From the NCBI RefSeq assembly GCF_032163395.1, contig NZ_CP119968.1, forward strand, positions 2,320,001-2,384,000: a stretch of DNA of 64,000 bases. Direction: 5' to 3'. The stretch's first letter is position 1, and each line of letters opens with the position of its first letter. The position numbers and the translations under genes are program-made. The notes below the pieces were generated by a model. The model searched no databases, was not told the DNA's origin, and was given only the letters and a program-made list of their open reading frames with translations. Shown piece after piece: positions 19,596 to 29,245 of the stretch. This DNA is from Gloeocapsopsis dulcis. GTDB taxonomy: Bacteria > Cyanobacteriota > Cyanobacteriia > Cyanobacteriales > Chroococcidiopsidaceae.

Positions 19596-20132
19596 ATGCA
19601 GCAAATTATTTTATTTTTTATCAAAACTATCGTGACATTTGCTGGAATCAACTTTGTTTTGCCGCCAGCAATCGCTCAGGAGGCAGAAAACTGTTACATG
19701 ATCGATTCAGCGGGCACAGTTGTTAACCTGAGCAACCTTTGTCCAGAATACCAGCGATCGCAGTCGAAAACACCACAAATATTTACTGCTAGAATCAAAC
19801 ACCGCTATGGTGGGATACCAGTTATTGATGTGACGTTCAACGGTCAGCAGCAATTTGAAATGATTGTAGATACAGGAGCGACACAAACGTCAATCACCCC
19901 AGCTATGGCAAATCAACTAGGGTTAGTACCTGTGGGTAGCCAAATTGTCCAAGTTGCCAGTGGAGAAGCTATTAAATTGCCAACAGGACGTGTTTCCTCA
20001 ATTGAAGTTAGTGGTGCTATCCTTGGAGATTCCCAAGTACTGATTGCGCCACTACCACTATTAGGGCAAAACTTTTTTAGCCGCTACGACGTAACAATCA
20101 GGCAAAATGTCGTTGAGTTTCATGTTCGTTGA
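19596..20132 (+). CDS. Retropepsin-like aspartyl protease, secreted
   Basis: 178 residues. A signal peptide ends AIAQEAEN; after a short linker the protease domain repeats the neighbour's pattern: [20 protein letters not shown] (catalytic DTGAT), [15 protein letters not shown] and [20 protein letters not shown]. The domain is clearly paralogous to that of the preceding gene, with the linker and N-terminus lost or replaced, which suggests tandem duplication. The last 13 bases overlap the end of convergent trpD. Confidence 0.8.
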   Translation: MQQIILFFIKTIVTFAGINFVLPPAIAQEAENCYMIDSAGTVVNLSNLCPEYQRSQSKTPQIFTARIKHRYGGIPVIDVTFNGQQQFEMIVDTGATQTSITPAMANQLGLVPVGSQIVQVASGEAIKLPTGRVSSIEVSGAILGDSQVLIAPLPLLGQNFFSRYDVTIRQNVVEFHVR

Positions 20133-21199
20133 AGAAACTCGACTAATTGCTCTAACTTAGTCCAAGCTGCCCCACTACGAAGAATATCCTTCGCAAGCAT
20201 AATTCCGGTCGTCAGATCTTCTGAAGGAATAAGTCCTGCTACCTGTAAGGCTAATGCAGCATTGAGGGCAACTACATCTTGTTGGGGTACTGTTCCTCTA
20301 CCCTGCAAAACCGCCTGCAGAATTTCTGCGTTTTCTTGCACATCACCTCCACGAATTGCTGTTGTGGGAGCAGGAGTTAAGCCCAGTTGCACAGGATCAA
20401 TCGTTATTGAATAAACTTTACCTTGAGACAGGATGGCTAAATCGGTGAGATCAGCTAAGCCTGCTTCATCCAGTTTTTCACGTCCATGAAGTGCGATCGC
20501 TCTTTGCGCGCCTAATTGACACAATGCTTGCGCAACAGTTTGGAGAATTGTGGCATCAAATACTCCAATAACTTGCCCTGTAGGACGCAACGGATTAATC
20601 AGAGGTCCTAATAGATTAAACACAGTTCGTACCTTAAGCGTTTGCCGCAGCGGTGCTACAACCTTCATGGCAGGATGCCAACCACGCGCAAATAAAAATG
20701 TAATTCCAACTTCCTGAAGTGCAGCTTGAACTTGTTGTGCGGATGCATTTAAATCAACACCCAAGGCTTCTAAGACATCAGCAGAACCGACAAGACTCGA
20801 AGCAGAACGATTGCCGTGTTTCGCAACACGAACTCCAGCGGCAGCTGCCACAAAGGCAACTGCAGTTGAGATATTGAATGTAGCAGCACCATCACCGCCA
20901 GTACCACACGTATCAATCACTGGCTGATCGTGAATCATTTGAGTTTGGCATTGAGACTGAACGAGTAGAACCTCAGCCATTCCTGCAAGTTCTTCTGGCG
21001 ATACGCCTTTTGCTTGAATTGCGGCTAAGATGGCACCTGATAGAACAGGTGGAATTGTTTCATTCAGCCATCCTTGCATCAATTGCGCGGCTTGTTCCCG
21101 AGATAGCGACTGGCGATCTAAGAGTTGTTGTAATAACTCGCTATCCCAGTTTGGAGTAAGCTCTGAGGTGGCAGTTGCTAATGATGGAGAATAGGTCAT
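20120..21199 (-). CDS. trpD: Anthranilate phosphoribosyltransferase
   Basis: Second step of tryptophan synthesis: transfers phosphoribosyl from PRPP to anthranilate. 359 residues. The PRPP site is [18 protein letters not shown], followed by [20 protein letters not shown] and the [15 protein letters not shown] segment, all canonical. No other trp gene adjoins it, as is normal for cyanobacteria where trp genes are scattered. Starts with ATG; the tail overlaps the convergent retropepsin gene by 13 bp. Confidence 0.95.
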   Translation of the reverse strand: MTYSPSLATATSELTPNWDSELLQQLLDRQSLSREQAAQLMQGWLNETIPPVLSGAILAAIQAKGVSPEELAGMAEVLLVQSQCQTQMIHDQPVIDTCGTGGDGAATFNISTAVAFVAAAAGVRVAKHGNRSASSLVGSADVLEALGVDLNASAQQVQAALQEVGITFLFARGWHPAMKVVAPLRQTLKVRTVFNLLGPLINPLRPTGQVIGVFDATILQTVAQALCQLGAQRAIALHGREKLDEAGLADLTDLAILSQGKVYSITIDPVQLGLTPAPTTAIRGGDVQENAEILQAVLQGRGTVPQQDVVALNAALALQVAGLIPSEDLTTGIMLAKDILRSGAAWTKLEQLVEFLQRT

Positions 21200-21253
21200 A
21201 GATTAAGTTAAACGATTTAGCACTGAATGAGATACAAAGTAACTAAATTGCTA

Positions 21254-22000
21254 CTATTCAGCAGCTACAGGAAAAAAGCGCTTATCCTCAGATGAGTATT
21301 GCCAAGCAATTCCTTCTGGATCGCGGCTGCGACTCCATTCAGAAAAATCTGGATTTGAGCGATGCTTGTAAACTGTACTGGAATTTACTGCTAATCGCTT
21401 GGCAAGTTCAGATTGCAAAAGTGAGTCTGGCGCTAAGTGTTCTTGAGTATGAGTTGGCTCAAAGCTATGATCTGCCTCACCAAGGGGCATTTGTTCAGCT
21501 TGGCTTTGGAGATGTGTTAGTTGCTCTAAGTTTTTTGTTGATTCAGGCAAATCCTCAACTTCAATTTTTTGCTCAGATTCTGGGTTTGGTAAGGTAAAAG
21601 GCAGTTCGCTGTCATCAAAAATACTCCCTAGAGTTTTAGCTGTGACAAAGAAATAACCACTATTTCCATCCTCTGGTTCAAGAACCCGTGCTCCAAATTC
21701 TGCTGCTTTGTAGTCGAGGTAGCGTTTTGCCTTTGCTGCGGGAAGGTTTGCCCGCATTGCCAAATCAAGAGGTGTAATTCGTCCTTGATTTTCTTGAATT
21801 AATTTGTGGAAAGTAGGGTTCAGGGTTTGACTCCACTTTTGCCATCGGTAGCGTTGGAAAATATTCAATAGCAAAGTAAAACCAGCAATTGCCAGTAGCA
21901 ATCGCCAGGTGGAAAAGAGAAAAGTAATCGCAAGCGCGACCGGCAATATGAGAATTAGAAAGCTATCAGCGCTGTCGTTTGATTTTACTGTCATGCCCAT
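21254..22000 (-). CDS. Membrane-anchored hypothetical protein
   Basis: 248 residues, function not recognised. Residues about 14-47 form one or two hydrophobic helices (FLILILPVALAITFLFSTW, LLLAIAGFTLLLNIF). A winged-helix-like region follows (ITPLDLAMRANLPAAKAKRY), then an acidic low-complexity linker. The C-terminus has another helix-turn-helix-like segment (SELAKRLAVNSSTVYKHRS) ending in DPEGIAWQYSSEDKRF, a pattern also found in small cyanobacterial proteins with a helix-turn-helix. It may couple a membrane anchor to DNA or protein recognition; this is speculation. Confidence 0.6.
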   Translation of the reverse strand: MGMTVKSNDSADSFLILILPVALAITFLFSTWRLLLAIAGFTLLLNIFQRYRWQKWSQTLNPTFHKLIQENQGRITPLDLAMRANLPAAKAKRYLDYKAAEFGARVLEPEDGNSGYFFVTAKTLGSIFDDSELPFTLPNPESEQKIEVEDLPESTKNLEQLTHLQSQAEQMPLGEADHSFEPTHTQEHLAPDSLLQSELAKRLAVNSSTVYKHRSNPDFSEWSRSRDPEGIAWQYSSEDKRFFPVAAE

Positions 22001-22084
22001 TTTTGCAAATCAATTTGCTGGCAAACAATCTTAATCTTGGCAAAAATTGCGCCCAATTTTACCAATGACTTTATAAAAAACAAA

Positions 22085-22984
22085 CTATTCGAGCAATTTT
22101 TTTCTAGCACGGTTTGCCCTGGCTTCTACACTTGCCATCACTTCGTCTCTTTTTTCTAGCATCTCGCCAGGATAATTTTCTAAAACCCTTGTAGAAAGAG
22201 AGATTCGGCTTTGAGTTTCATCTACATCAACCACGATCGCATGAATTTCTTGACCAACTTGGAAAAGTAAAGGCAAAGATTCCACATAGTTTTGGCTAAT
22301 TTGCTTGATATGCAGCAAACCATTAATATTGTTTAAGTCAACAAAGACCCCAAACGGTTTAATGGCAGTAATTTTGCCTGTAACGAGCTGTCCTGGTTCA
22401 AACTGAGTGATTGCTTGCGATCGCGTTGCTAAACGTTGCGAAAGAACTAGCTTGTTATTACTAGGATTGATCTCTAGCAAACTCGCAGTGAGATTTTGCC
22501 CTACAAGATTTTCTAAGTTTTCTCGTTCGAGTAAGTGCGATCGCGGAATAAATCCGCGCAAGCCATGTACATCTACTGTGACGCCACCTTTATTGACTCC
22601 ATTAACTCGCACTTCTAAACTTTTACCGTCTTCTTGCATTTCTTGTAGCTGTTCCCACAGTTGTTTGATTTGCAGTTGACGGCGAGATAGGGTCACTTGT
22701 CCATCAGCGTTTTGCTCGCGAATGATCAGAAATTCTTGTTCTTCCTGCAAAGGTAAAACAGTAGAGAGATCGGTTACTGAGTGCAAGCCTACTTCAGTCA
22801 AAGGGATAAAAGCTGCCGATTTTCCACCGATGTCTACGAAAGCACCATCACTTTCATATTGAAATACCTTACCTCGCACGACTTGTCCTTTGCGAAACTG
22901 AAAGTCTTGTTGATCCAAAGCTTTGGCAAAATCATCCATAGAAAAGGATGAACTAGTAGCAGAAGGTTTAAATTCGGATGTCAT
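22085..22984 (-). CDS. 30S ribosomal protein S1-like protein (three S1 domains)
   Basis: 299 residues with three S1/OB-fold RNA-binding repeats: about 30-100 (KGQVVRGKVFQYESDGAFV), 115-180 (LEVRVNGVNKGGVTVDVHG) and 195-270 (GQLVTGKITAIKPFGVFVDL). Short S1 proteins of this size are typical in cyanobacteria, which often have two paralogues; this length resembles the smaller type (Rps1b-like). It likely binds mRNA on the ribosome. The gene stands alone between a hypothetical and a hydrolase gene. Confidence 0.85.
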   Translation of the reverse strand: MTSEFKPSATSSSFSMDDFAKALDQQDFQFRKGQVVRGKVFQYESDGAFVDIGGKSAAFIPLTEVGLHSVTDLSTVLPLQEEQEFLIIREQNADGQVTLSRRQLQIKQLWEQLQEMQEDGKSLEVRVNGVNKGGVTVDVHGLRGFIPRSHLLERENLENLVGQNLTASLLEINPSNNKLVLSQRLATRSQAITQFEPGQLVTGKITAIKPFGVFVDLNNINGLLHIKQISQNYVESLPLLFQVGQEIHAIVVDVDETQSRISLSTRVLENYPGEMLEKRDEVMASVEARANRARKKLLE

Positions 22985-23085
22985 GAGATATGAGTACTAA
23001 TTCACAAAAATAAACGCAAACAAGTCGCTTATATATCGTATGTCCTGAAAATCTGGAGGAGCAAATAATTATAGTTCTTTCAGCT

Positions 23086-23835
23086 TCAGACTTCCTTAAG
23101 ATGCTGTTGAAATAATTGCTTGACATGTTCCCAAGCATCAGCAGCAGCTTCTGGATGATAGCTAGCACGGCGATCGCAGAAAAAACCGTGATCGGCTTGC
23201 GCGTAGCGAAAGATTTTATGCGAAACTTGATATTTTTTTAATTCTGCCTCAATTTGATCGACATCTGTTTGAGGAATACTTGCGTCTTCCATGCCAAAGA
23301 AAGCATAAATCGTACCGCTGATTTCAGGAGTACGTGTCACTGTGGGAGATCCACCACCAAGAGTTTGACTTGTAATTCCCGCCCCGTAAAAAGATGCAGT
23401 TGCTTGGATATCTTGGAGAGTAGCAGCTAAGTAGGCAACATGACCACCGAAGCAAAAGCCAATACATCCAAAGCCATCTTTTCTCACTTGTGGTTGATCT
23501 TTGAGATAGTCAATTGCCGCTTGAATATCACTTAAGAGTTCGGTAGCTTTAGTTTGTTGTTTGTATTTTCTGCCAAGTTCGAGATCTTGTGGTGAATATC
23601 CCACTTCAAAATTAGGCGCAACGCGGTGAAAAATTGCAGGAGCGATCGCGGCATATCCTTCTTTAGCAATTCTTTCTGTGACATCGCGGATATGTTCGTT
23701 AACACCAAAAATTTCCTGAATCACAATAATGCCAGGGTAACCACCTTCACCAACGGGCATTGCCAAATAAGCTGGAATTTGCAGCTCAGTATTAGGAATG
23801 TTTACATGAGAAGTCTGAATTTCTACCATAGCCAT
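23086..23835 (-). CDS. Dienelactone hydrolase family protein
   Basis: Alpha/beta hydrolase of the DLH family, about 249 residues from the ATG at 23835 (ATG at 23829 is equally possible; a TTG at 23880 is less likely). The catalytic cysteine nucleophile sits in GCIGFCFGGHVAYLA, the acid is in AFFGMEDASIP, and the histidine is in YAQADHGFFCD. The conserved IVIQEIFGVNEHIRDVTERI lies near the N-terminus. The natural substrate is unknown; the family hydrolyses lactones and related esters. Confidence 0.88.
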   Translation of the reverse strand: MAMVEIQTSHVNIPNTELQIPAYLAMPVGEGGYPGIIVIQEIFGVNEHIRDVTERIAKEGYAAIAPAIFHRVAPNFEVGYSPQDLELGRKYKQQTKATELLSDIQAAIDYLKDQPQVRKDGFGCIGFCFGGHVAYLAATLQDIQATASFYGAGITSQTLGGGSPTVTRTPEISGTIYAFFGMEDASIPQTDVDQIEAELKKYQVSHKIFRYAQADHGFFCDRRASYHPEAAADAWEHVKQLFQQHLKEV

Positions 23836-24160
23836 GCTCAATGTTAGCTGTCTCGTGGGATGCTGAGACAAATATGTCAATAAATTAATGCTATCGAGTT
23901 ATCGAATGATGGTGCAGCAAACTCAAAGTCTAAAGAAATTTTGCCAATTGTTGAGAACTTATGCAGATTTGCTAAGAACCTAAGGAATACAGTAAAGATT
24001 TTAAGCACAGTTAACTCTTAACACAACAAATATGCATCGCTGGCTGCAAGTATTATCTGTTTTTTCGTCTTTTAGTCTTTTCATAGTCAATCTGTAGAAA
24101 ACCGTTGCATGATTAAATGCATTCGTTGGTTTTTGCGGCAGATTGTCTTTTGGAGGAACA
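23836..24160. other. Intergenic region between divergent genes
   Basis: About 325 bp between a hydrolase gene on the minus strand and the GntR regulator on the plus strand. It should hold both promoters; nothing more specific was recognised. Confidence 0.45.
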
Positions 24161-25144
24161 ATGGTTCAGTTTCATATTCAACCAGATAGTGAAATTCCAG
24201 CTTCAACTCAGTTACTCAACCAAATTTGGTACGCGATTACTTCTCGACAGTTTCCCCCAGGGCATAGGCTACCAAGTACACGCGCCCTGGCGATGCAAAC
24301 AGGGTTGCACCGGAACACGATTAGCAAAGTTTACCGCCACCTAGAGGACGACGGACTTGTCGAAAGTCGCGCTGGTTCTGGTATTTACGTCCGCGCTCAG
24401 GTATCAATGCGTAACCCAGCACCAATTCCGATTTTGGAAAAATATCCTCAAGCAGAAAAGATTGTCCAAAATAGTCTTGATGAGCTACTGAAAATTGGTT
24501 GTTCGTTAAATCAAGCAAGGGAACTATTTCAAGCAGAAATCGATTGGCGGTTGCGTTCTAGTGCCAGAGTCTTAGTGACAGTACCAGCAGATGATATTGG
24601 TGCGGGTAAGTTGATGGTTGACGAACTAGAGCAATCTCTAAAAAGACCTGTACAATTAGTCCCGTTAGAAGAACTTGCACAAGTACTAGAGCAAACTCCT
24701 GCTGGAACCGTGGTAACGACTCGGTACTTTATTGCTAGAGCCGAAGCGATCGCTACGCCTAAATCTGTGCGTGTTATCCCTATTGATATCTATGACTATG
24801 CTAAAGAAATCCAATTACTGAAAAAACTACCTAAAGGTACTAATCTGGGTATGGTTAGCCTTAGTTCCGGTATCCTTCGAGCAGCTGAAGTGATTGCCTA
24901 TAGTCTTAGAGGCGATGAACTGCTAGTGATGAGTGCGCAATTAGGAGATAACTACAAACTCAGTGCAATTGTTAAAAGTGCTCAAGTAATTATCAGTTTT
25001 GATCAAACAAGTTTTCCTGCAATCAAAGCATCTGTGCAAGCGGCTAGAGAAGACATTATTCGTCCTCCACAACTCATTTGTAGTGAAAATTATATCAGTG
25101 AAAAATCTATCGATTTTCTGAAACGAGAACTTGGCTTGGGCTAG
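24161..25144 (+). CDS. GntR-family transcriptional regulator
   Basis: 327 residues from the ATG at 24161, chosen because GGAGG stands five bases upstream; the frame also opens at a TTG at 24143. The N-terminal winged helix is standard GntR: ASTQLLNQIWYAITSRQFPP, LPSTRALAMQTGLHRNTIS and LEDDGLVESRAGSGIYV. The C-terminal 230 residues are not an aminotransferase, FCD or UTRA domain that I can recognise. Cyanobacterial regulators of this build include Sll1961 of Synechocystis, linked to photosystem stoichiometry; orthology is only a possibility. Confidence 0.8.
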   Translation: MVQFHIQPDSEIPASTQLLNQIWYAITSRQFPPGHRLPSTRALAMQTGLHRNTISKVYRHLEDDGLVESRAGSGIYVRAQVSMRNPAPIPILEKYPQAEKIVQNSLDELLKIGCSLNQARELFQAEIDWRLRSSARVLVTVPADDIGAGKLMVDELEQSLKRPVQLVPLEELAQVLEQTPAGTVVTTRYFIARAEAIATPKSVRVIPIDIYDYAKEIQLLKKLPKGTNLGMVSLSSGILRAAEVIAYSLRGDELLVMSAQLGDNYKLSAIVKSAQVIISFDQTSFPAIKASVQAAREDIIRPPQLICSENYISEKSIDFLKRELGLG

Positions 25145-25172
25145 ATCTACATGTAAAAGTTAAGTAGGTGAT

Positions 25173-25817
25173 TTAACGCAATAGATTAGGTGCTGCTTCT
25201 CTTAACAGAAACACGATTCCATCAGCGACAAACTGAACTGCGATCGCCAAGATAAAAAATCCTAGCACTCGATTTAAGGCTCCCAGCCCATTTTTTCCTA
25301 ACACCCCAACTAAAGGTTCTCCTAAAGCTAAGCATAGATATATCGTCACTCCGAGCAAGACAATTCCGAGTAAACAACCTACATCATCAATCCATCTGCT
25401 GTTACTTGCAGCAAAACCAATCACGACACCAATTGCACCAGGTCCACTAATCATAGGAATCGCCATCGGTGTAAAAGAAATATCTTCTTTATCTATCGCT
25501 TCGTCACTTTCTGGGCGTGTGAGTCGTTGACGTGCCGTAACCATTTCCCAAGCCGTATGGGCAATCAGTAAACCACCTGCAATTCGTAACACTCCTAGTG
25601 AAATACCAAAAAAGCTGAGTATTTCTCTTCCTGCCAGCAAAAAAACTCCCAACACCAAGACAACATTAATTGCTGTCTGACGTGCTTGGCGTAGACGATA
25701 AAGCTTTGTATTTACCGCTGTCAAACCATAAAAAATTGGTATTGCACCTACTGGATTGGTAACAGGAAACAAAGTTAGGAAAGTTCCGATCGCAACGGAG
25801 GTTAGCTGTTGCCACAT
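25173..25817 (-). CDS. MarC-family integral membrane protein
   Basis: 214 residues from the ATG at 25817, which has AAGGAAC just upstream; an in-frame TTG lies five codons earlier. Six hydrophobic segments are apparent. Family landmarks are FLTLFPVTNPVGAIPIFYGL near the start and TPMAIPMISGPGAIGVVIGF in the middle, matching the repeated NP and GPG motifs of MarC/NAAT proteins. Transport function is unproven for most members. The hydrolase gene upstream ends 11 bp before this start, so the two may be cotranscribed. Confidence 0.88.
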   Translation of the reverse strand: MWQQLTSVAIGTFLTLFPVTNPVGAIPIFYGLTAVNTKLYRLRQARQTAINVVLVLGVFLLAGREILSFFGISLGVLRIAGGLLIAHTAWEMVTARQRLTRPESDEAIDKEDISFTPMAIPMISGPGAIGVVIGFAASNSRWIDDVGCLLGIVLLGVTIYLCLALGEPLVGVLGKNGLGALNRVLGFFILAIAVQFVADGIVFLLREAAPNLLR

Positions 25818-25828
25818 GCTGTGTTCCT

Positions 25829-26749
25829 TCAACCAGCTGTTTTTACGGGCTGCTCAACTTGCAAGAATACACGAACCTTTTGCAAATAAGTTTCTGCATC
25901 TTCTAACATAGGAAAATGAGCAGTTTTAGGAATCATGGCATATTCTACCAACGGGTTTAATTCTGCGGCTTGACGACCCATTTGTGCCGGAATAATTTTG
26001 TCATACTCTCCAGCTACCAATAGGGTTGGTACTGCAATTTGCGCAAACTCTTGAGGCATCATTTCAGATGCTTGTTTACTCACTGAAGTAAAAATTGTCC
26101 CTAAAGCTGCTTGATAATCGGCAACAAGAAAATCTTGTAAAAAAGCTTTGCGTTCAGCCGCAGGTATCGGACGATGCAAAAACCGAGCAATAAACATCCG
26201 ATCTACTAAAGGTATTTGGCTAAGCCACTTTGGACGAAATTTAACAACATAGCCACCAAATTTGTGAAAAGCAGTAAATGCTTTCTCGTCGTATTCAAAA
26301 ATTCCGCTACAAGTAAGAATGGCTCGATACACCCGTTGCGGGTAGCGGTTGAGAAATAAAGTGGCAATAGATGCTCCCATTGAGTGAGCATTAAGATACA
26401 CTTGTTGAATTTGTAGCTGATCTAGCAGTACTGCCAAGTCTTCTGCGTATTCTTCTAACTCGTAAGTTAATTCTCGTACAGCTGTCAATTTTTCTTGGAG
26501 AAGTTCTGAATCAGCAACGGCAATACTTGTAGATGTTAAGGGAGATTTACCTAGAGATCTACCAAACCCTCGCAAATCGTAAAGCAAACAATCGAAGCTA
26601 TCCGCCAGAGCATGAGCTACACTTTGCCAATATCGCGCTGAACCAGCCCAACCGTGGATGAATACCATCACAGGTTTAGTTCGTGATTCTGTTGGTCTCC
26701 GAATCCACTCGTAGTAATGTTCAACGCCATGAATACCAATGTAAGGCAT
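25829..26749 (-). CDS. Alpha/beta hydrolase
   Basis: 306 residues. The oxyanion region is MVFIHGWAGSARYW, the nucleophile elbow is LNAHSMGASIATLF with Ser in a His-Ser-Met-Gly context, the acid is in LLVAGEYDKIIPA and the catalytic His in IPKTAHFPMLED. Esterase, lipase or related activity is likely; the substrate is unknown. It is upstream of marC on the same strand with an 11-bp gap. Confidence 0.85.
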   Translation of the reverse strand: MPYIGIHGVEHYYEWIRRPTESRTKPVMVFIHGWAGSARYWQSVAHALADSFDCLLYDLRGFGRSLGKSPLTSTSIAVADSELLQEKLTAVRELTYELEEYAEDLAVLLDQLQIQQVYLNAHSMGASIATLFLNRYPQRVYRAILTCSGIFEYDEKAFTAFHKFGGYVVKFRPKWLSQIPLVDRMFIARFLHRPIPAAERKAFLQDFLVADYQAALGTIFTSVSKQASEMMPQEFAQIAVPTLLVAGEYDKIIPAQMGRQAAELNPLVEYAMIPKTAHFPMLEDAETYLQKVRVFLQVEQPVKTAG

Positions 26750-26886
26750 TTTTCCCAGACTTTTGCAAAAATAATTTCCTAAGTTGAAGTCCAGCCAAAG
26801 GTAATAGTAAATGAACTGACACCTTTAACCTTTCACTTTTAACCTACGACTGATTGGCAACTTTTGCAAAATGTCTAATTCGATGT

Positions 26887-28224
26887 CTAAGCTGATTCTG
26901 GTTTAGGAAGCGATGAAGGATGCACTAATAGTTCTGCTGTCGAGCGTTTTTCGACCATTTCTGGAGTCACAGTACAGCGAGTGACATCTTTGCGTGAGGG
27001 CAACTCGTACATGACGTCTAACATCAATTCTTCCACAATTCCCCGTAGTGCCCTTGCACCAGTTTTGCGACGATAAGCTTCTTGTGCGATCGCCCGTAGG
27101 GCATCCGGTTTAAACTCAAGTTGAACATTGTCCATCTTAAGTAGTTTTTGATACTGCTTAACTAATGCGCTACGTGGCTGAGTCAAAATTGCCATCAAAG
27201 CTTCTTCATCTAGCGGATCGAGTACGGCTACCACAGGTACTCTGCCAATAAACTCAGGAATCATGCCAAACTTGACAAGGTCATCGGGTTCTAAATGCTT
27301 CAGTACATCTGCAGTTCGCTGATCTCGCGATGAGCCTTCTCCAGGCTGAATAAAGCCCATTGATTTTTTACCAGTACGCTGTTCTACAACTTTTTCTAAG
27401 CCTACGAATGCGCCACCGCAAATAAATAAAATATTACTTGTGTCTATTTGAATACAATCTTGATATGGATGCTTGCGTCCTCCTTGGGGCGGTACATTTG
27501 CCAGCGTTCCTTCTAACATTTTGAGTAATGCTTGCTGCACGCCTTCACCGGAAACATCTCGTGTAATCGAGGGATTTTCACTCTTGCGGGCAATTTTATC
27601 AATTTCGTCAATGTAAATAATGCCCCGCTGTGCCTCTTCTACATCCAAGTCGGCTACCTGCAGAAGCCGTAGTAGAATATTTTCGACATCTTCCCCAACA
27701 TAGCCTGCTTCTGTAAGTGTTGTCGCATCAGCTACAGCAAAAGGTACCTCTAAGATCTTTGCCAAAGTTTGTGCCAGAAGCGTTTTGCCACAACCTGTAG
27801 GACCAATTAAGAGAATATTTGACTTTTGTAGCTCTACAATCTCTTCTGAAGCCTTACTACTGTTTTTGGCTTGGACTACGCTCAACCGTTTATAGTGGTT
27901 ATATACCGCAACTGACAAAACCTTTTTTGCCTCATCTTGACCAATAACGTGGTCATCGAGATGTTTTTTAATTTCTCGCGGTTTAGGCATTTGGCTAAAC
28001 GAGAAATTACTCGAACGGTTACGCCGCTTGGGCGGAGCTTCTACTCGATTTGCTTGCTGTGGTGCAGTTTCTTTTGAATCGAGTAATTCCTCGTCTAATA
28101 TTTCGTTACATAAGTCAACACACTCGTCACATATATAGACTCCCGGTCCAGCAATTAGCTTGCGCACCTGCTCTTGAGATTTGCCGCAGAATGAACATTT
28201 TAAATGGGAGTCGTACTTGGACAT
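26887..28224 (-). CDS. clpX: ATP-dependent Clp protease ATP-binding subunit ClpX
   Basis: AAA+ unfoldase that recognises substrates and feeds them to ClpP. 445 residues. The N-terminal zinc-binding domain has [11 protein letters not shown] and ICDECVDLC; Walker A is [17 protein letters not shown], Walker [12 protein letters not shown], and the arginine-finger/sensor region is [15 protein letters not shown]. The ClpP-binding IGF-type loop is represented by KSMGFIQPG only loosely. The start lies 9 bp after the clpP stop codon; together with tig these form the classic tig-clpP-clpX order. Confidence 0.97.
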   Translation of the reverse strand: MSKYDSHLKCSFCGKSQEQVRKLIAGPGVYICDECVDLCNEILDEELLDSKETAPQQANRVEAPPKRRNRSSNFSFSQMPKPREIKKHLDDHVIGQDEAKKVLSVAVYNHYKRLSVVQAKNSSKASEEIVELQKSNILLIGPTGCGKTLLAQTLAKILEVPFAVADATTLTEAGYVGEDVENILLRLLQVADLDVEEAQRGIIYIDEIDKIARKSENPSITRDVSGEGVQQALLKMLEGTLANVPPQGGRKHPYQDCIQIDTSNILFICGGAFVGLEKVVEQRTGKKSMGFIQPGEGSSRDQRTADVLKHLEPDDLVKFGMIPEFIGRVPVVAVLDPLDEEALMAILTQPRSALVKQYQKLLKMDNVQLEFKPDALRAIAQEAYRRKTGARALRGIVEELMLDVMYELPSRKDVTRCTVTPEMVEKRSTAELLVHPSSLPKPESA

Positions 28225-28233
28225 ACCTGCCTC

Positions 28234-28926
28234 TTAGTTTACTGTGCTTACTGGTTCGTTGGCTTTGGGGAGATTTTGTTTAGAGATAACTTGGTCGATT
28301 AAACCATAGTTTCTTGCTTCTTCCGCAGACATAAAGAAATCTCTTTCGGTATCAGCTTCAATTCGCTCTAGTGGTTTACCTGTGTGATACGCCAATATCT
28401 CATTGAGCTTCCGCTTGAGGTATAAAATCTCTTTTGCTTGAATTTCGATGTCTACTGCTTGACCCTGGGCACCCCCAAGTGGTTGATGAATCATAATCCG
28501 TGAATTAGGTAATGACATCCGCTTACCGTGGGCGCCTGCTGCTAGGAGAAAAGCACCCATACTCGCAGCTAGTCCAAAGCAGATCGTAGCAACATCACAG
28601 CGAATTTGCTGCATGGTGTCATAAATTGCCATACCCGCTGTAACCGATCCCCCTGGTGAGTTGATGTAGAGCTGAATATCCTTTTCTGGATCTTCTGCAT
28701 CTAAAAATAATAACTGTGCAACAATCGAGTCGGCTACAGTGTCATCCACCTGTGTTCCCAAAAAGATAATGCGCTCTCTGAGTAATCGCGAGTAGATATC
28801 AAATGCCCGCTCTCCCATACCCGATTGTTCTACAACCATAGGGACAATGTTGCTGGCACCAAGTGAGTTGATTTCTAAGTAGTGTGAACTGGTAATCGGG
28901 TGATTTGATGTTTGAGATACGAGCAT
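28234..28926 (-). CDS. clpP: ATP-dependent Clp protease proteolytic subunit
   Basis: Serine peptidase ring subunit working with ClpX. 230 residues from the ATG at 28926; an ATG at 28965 would add 13 residues of no known role. The catalytic Ser is in [13 protein letters not shown], His in [13 protein letters not shown] and Asp in [30 protein letters not shown] near the N-terminus is the usual ClpP entry sequence. Cyanobacteria have several ClpP paralogues; the one linked to tig and clpX is often called ClpP2. Confidence 0.96.
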   Translation of the reverse strand: MLVSQTSNHPITSSHYLEINSLGASNIVPMVVEQSGMGERAFDIYSRLLRERIIFLGTQVDDTVADSIVAQLLFLDAEDPEKDIQLYINSPGGSVTAGMAIYDTMQQIRCDVATICFGLAASMGAFLLAAGAHGKRMSLPNSRIMIHQPLGGAQGQAVDIEIQAKEILYLKRKLNEILAYHTGKPLERIEADTERDFFMSAEEARNYGLIDQVISKQNLPKANEPVSTVN

Positions 28927-29245
28927 ATCACAGTGTCTCAGAATGATACTGAATGTGTAGTGCATTTAAATAATTTACAGATGTAAACTGTTAATGTTAC
29001 TGGATGCACCATCTGTGAACTATTATGCCTTATCTATCAAGGAATCAACTGTGAGATATATTCTTAACTTAAAGAAACAATTTTCTCATAGTAAAGTACA
29101 TTGTTTTTATCGGTGTATTTTTAAGATAGCAGCAAGAGCATCTTTACGGTTATAGGCAGGGCAATTTTGCCCATTAATTTTGTTACCTAAACATTACCAA
29201 TGCTAATTGCTGCTGTTTGAGCAGACATTCATGCAGTTGCTGCAA
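28927..29245. other. tig-clpP intergenic region
   Basis: About 319 bp between the trigger-factor stop and the clpP start on the minus strand. This is long for an operon spacer, so clpP-clpX may have its own promoter here. No clear terminator hairpin was seen. Confidence 0.4.
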
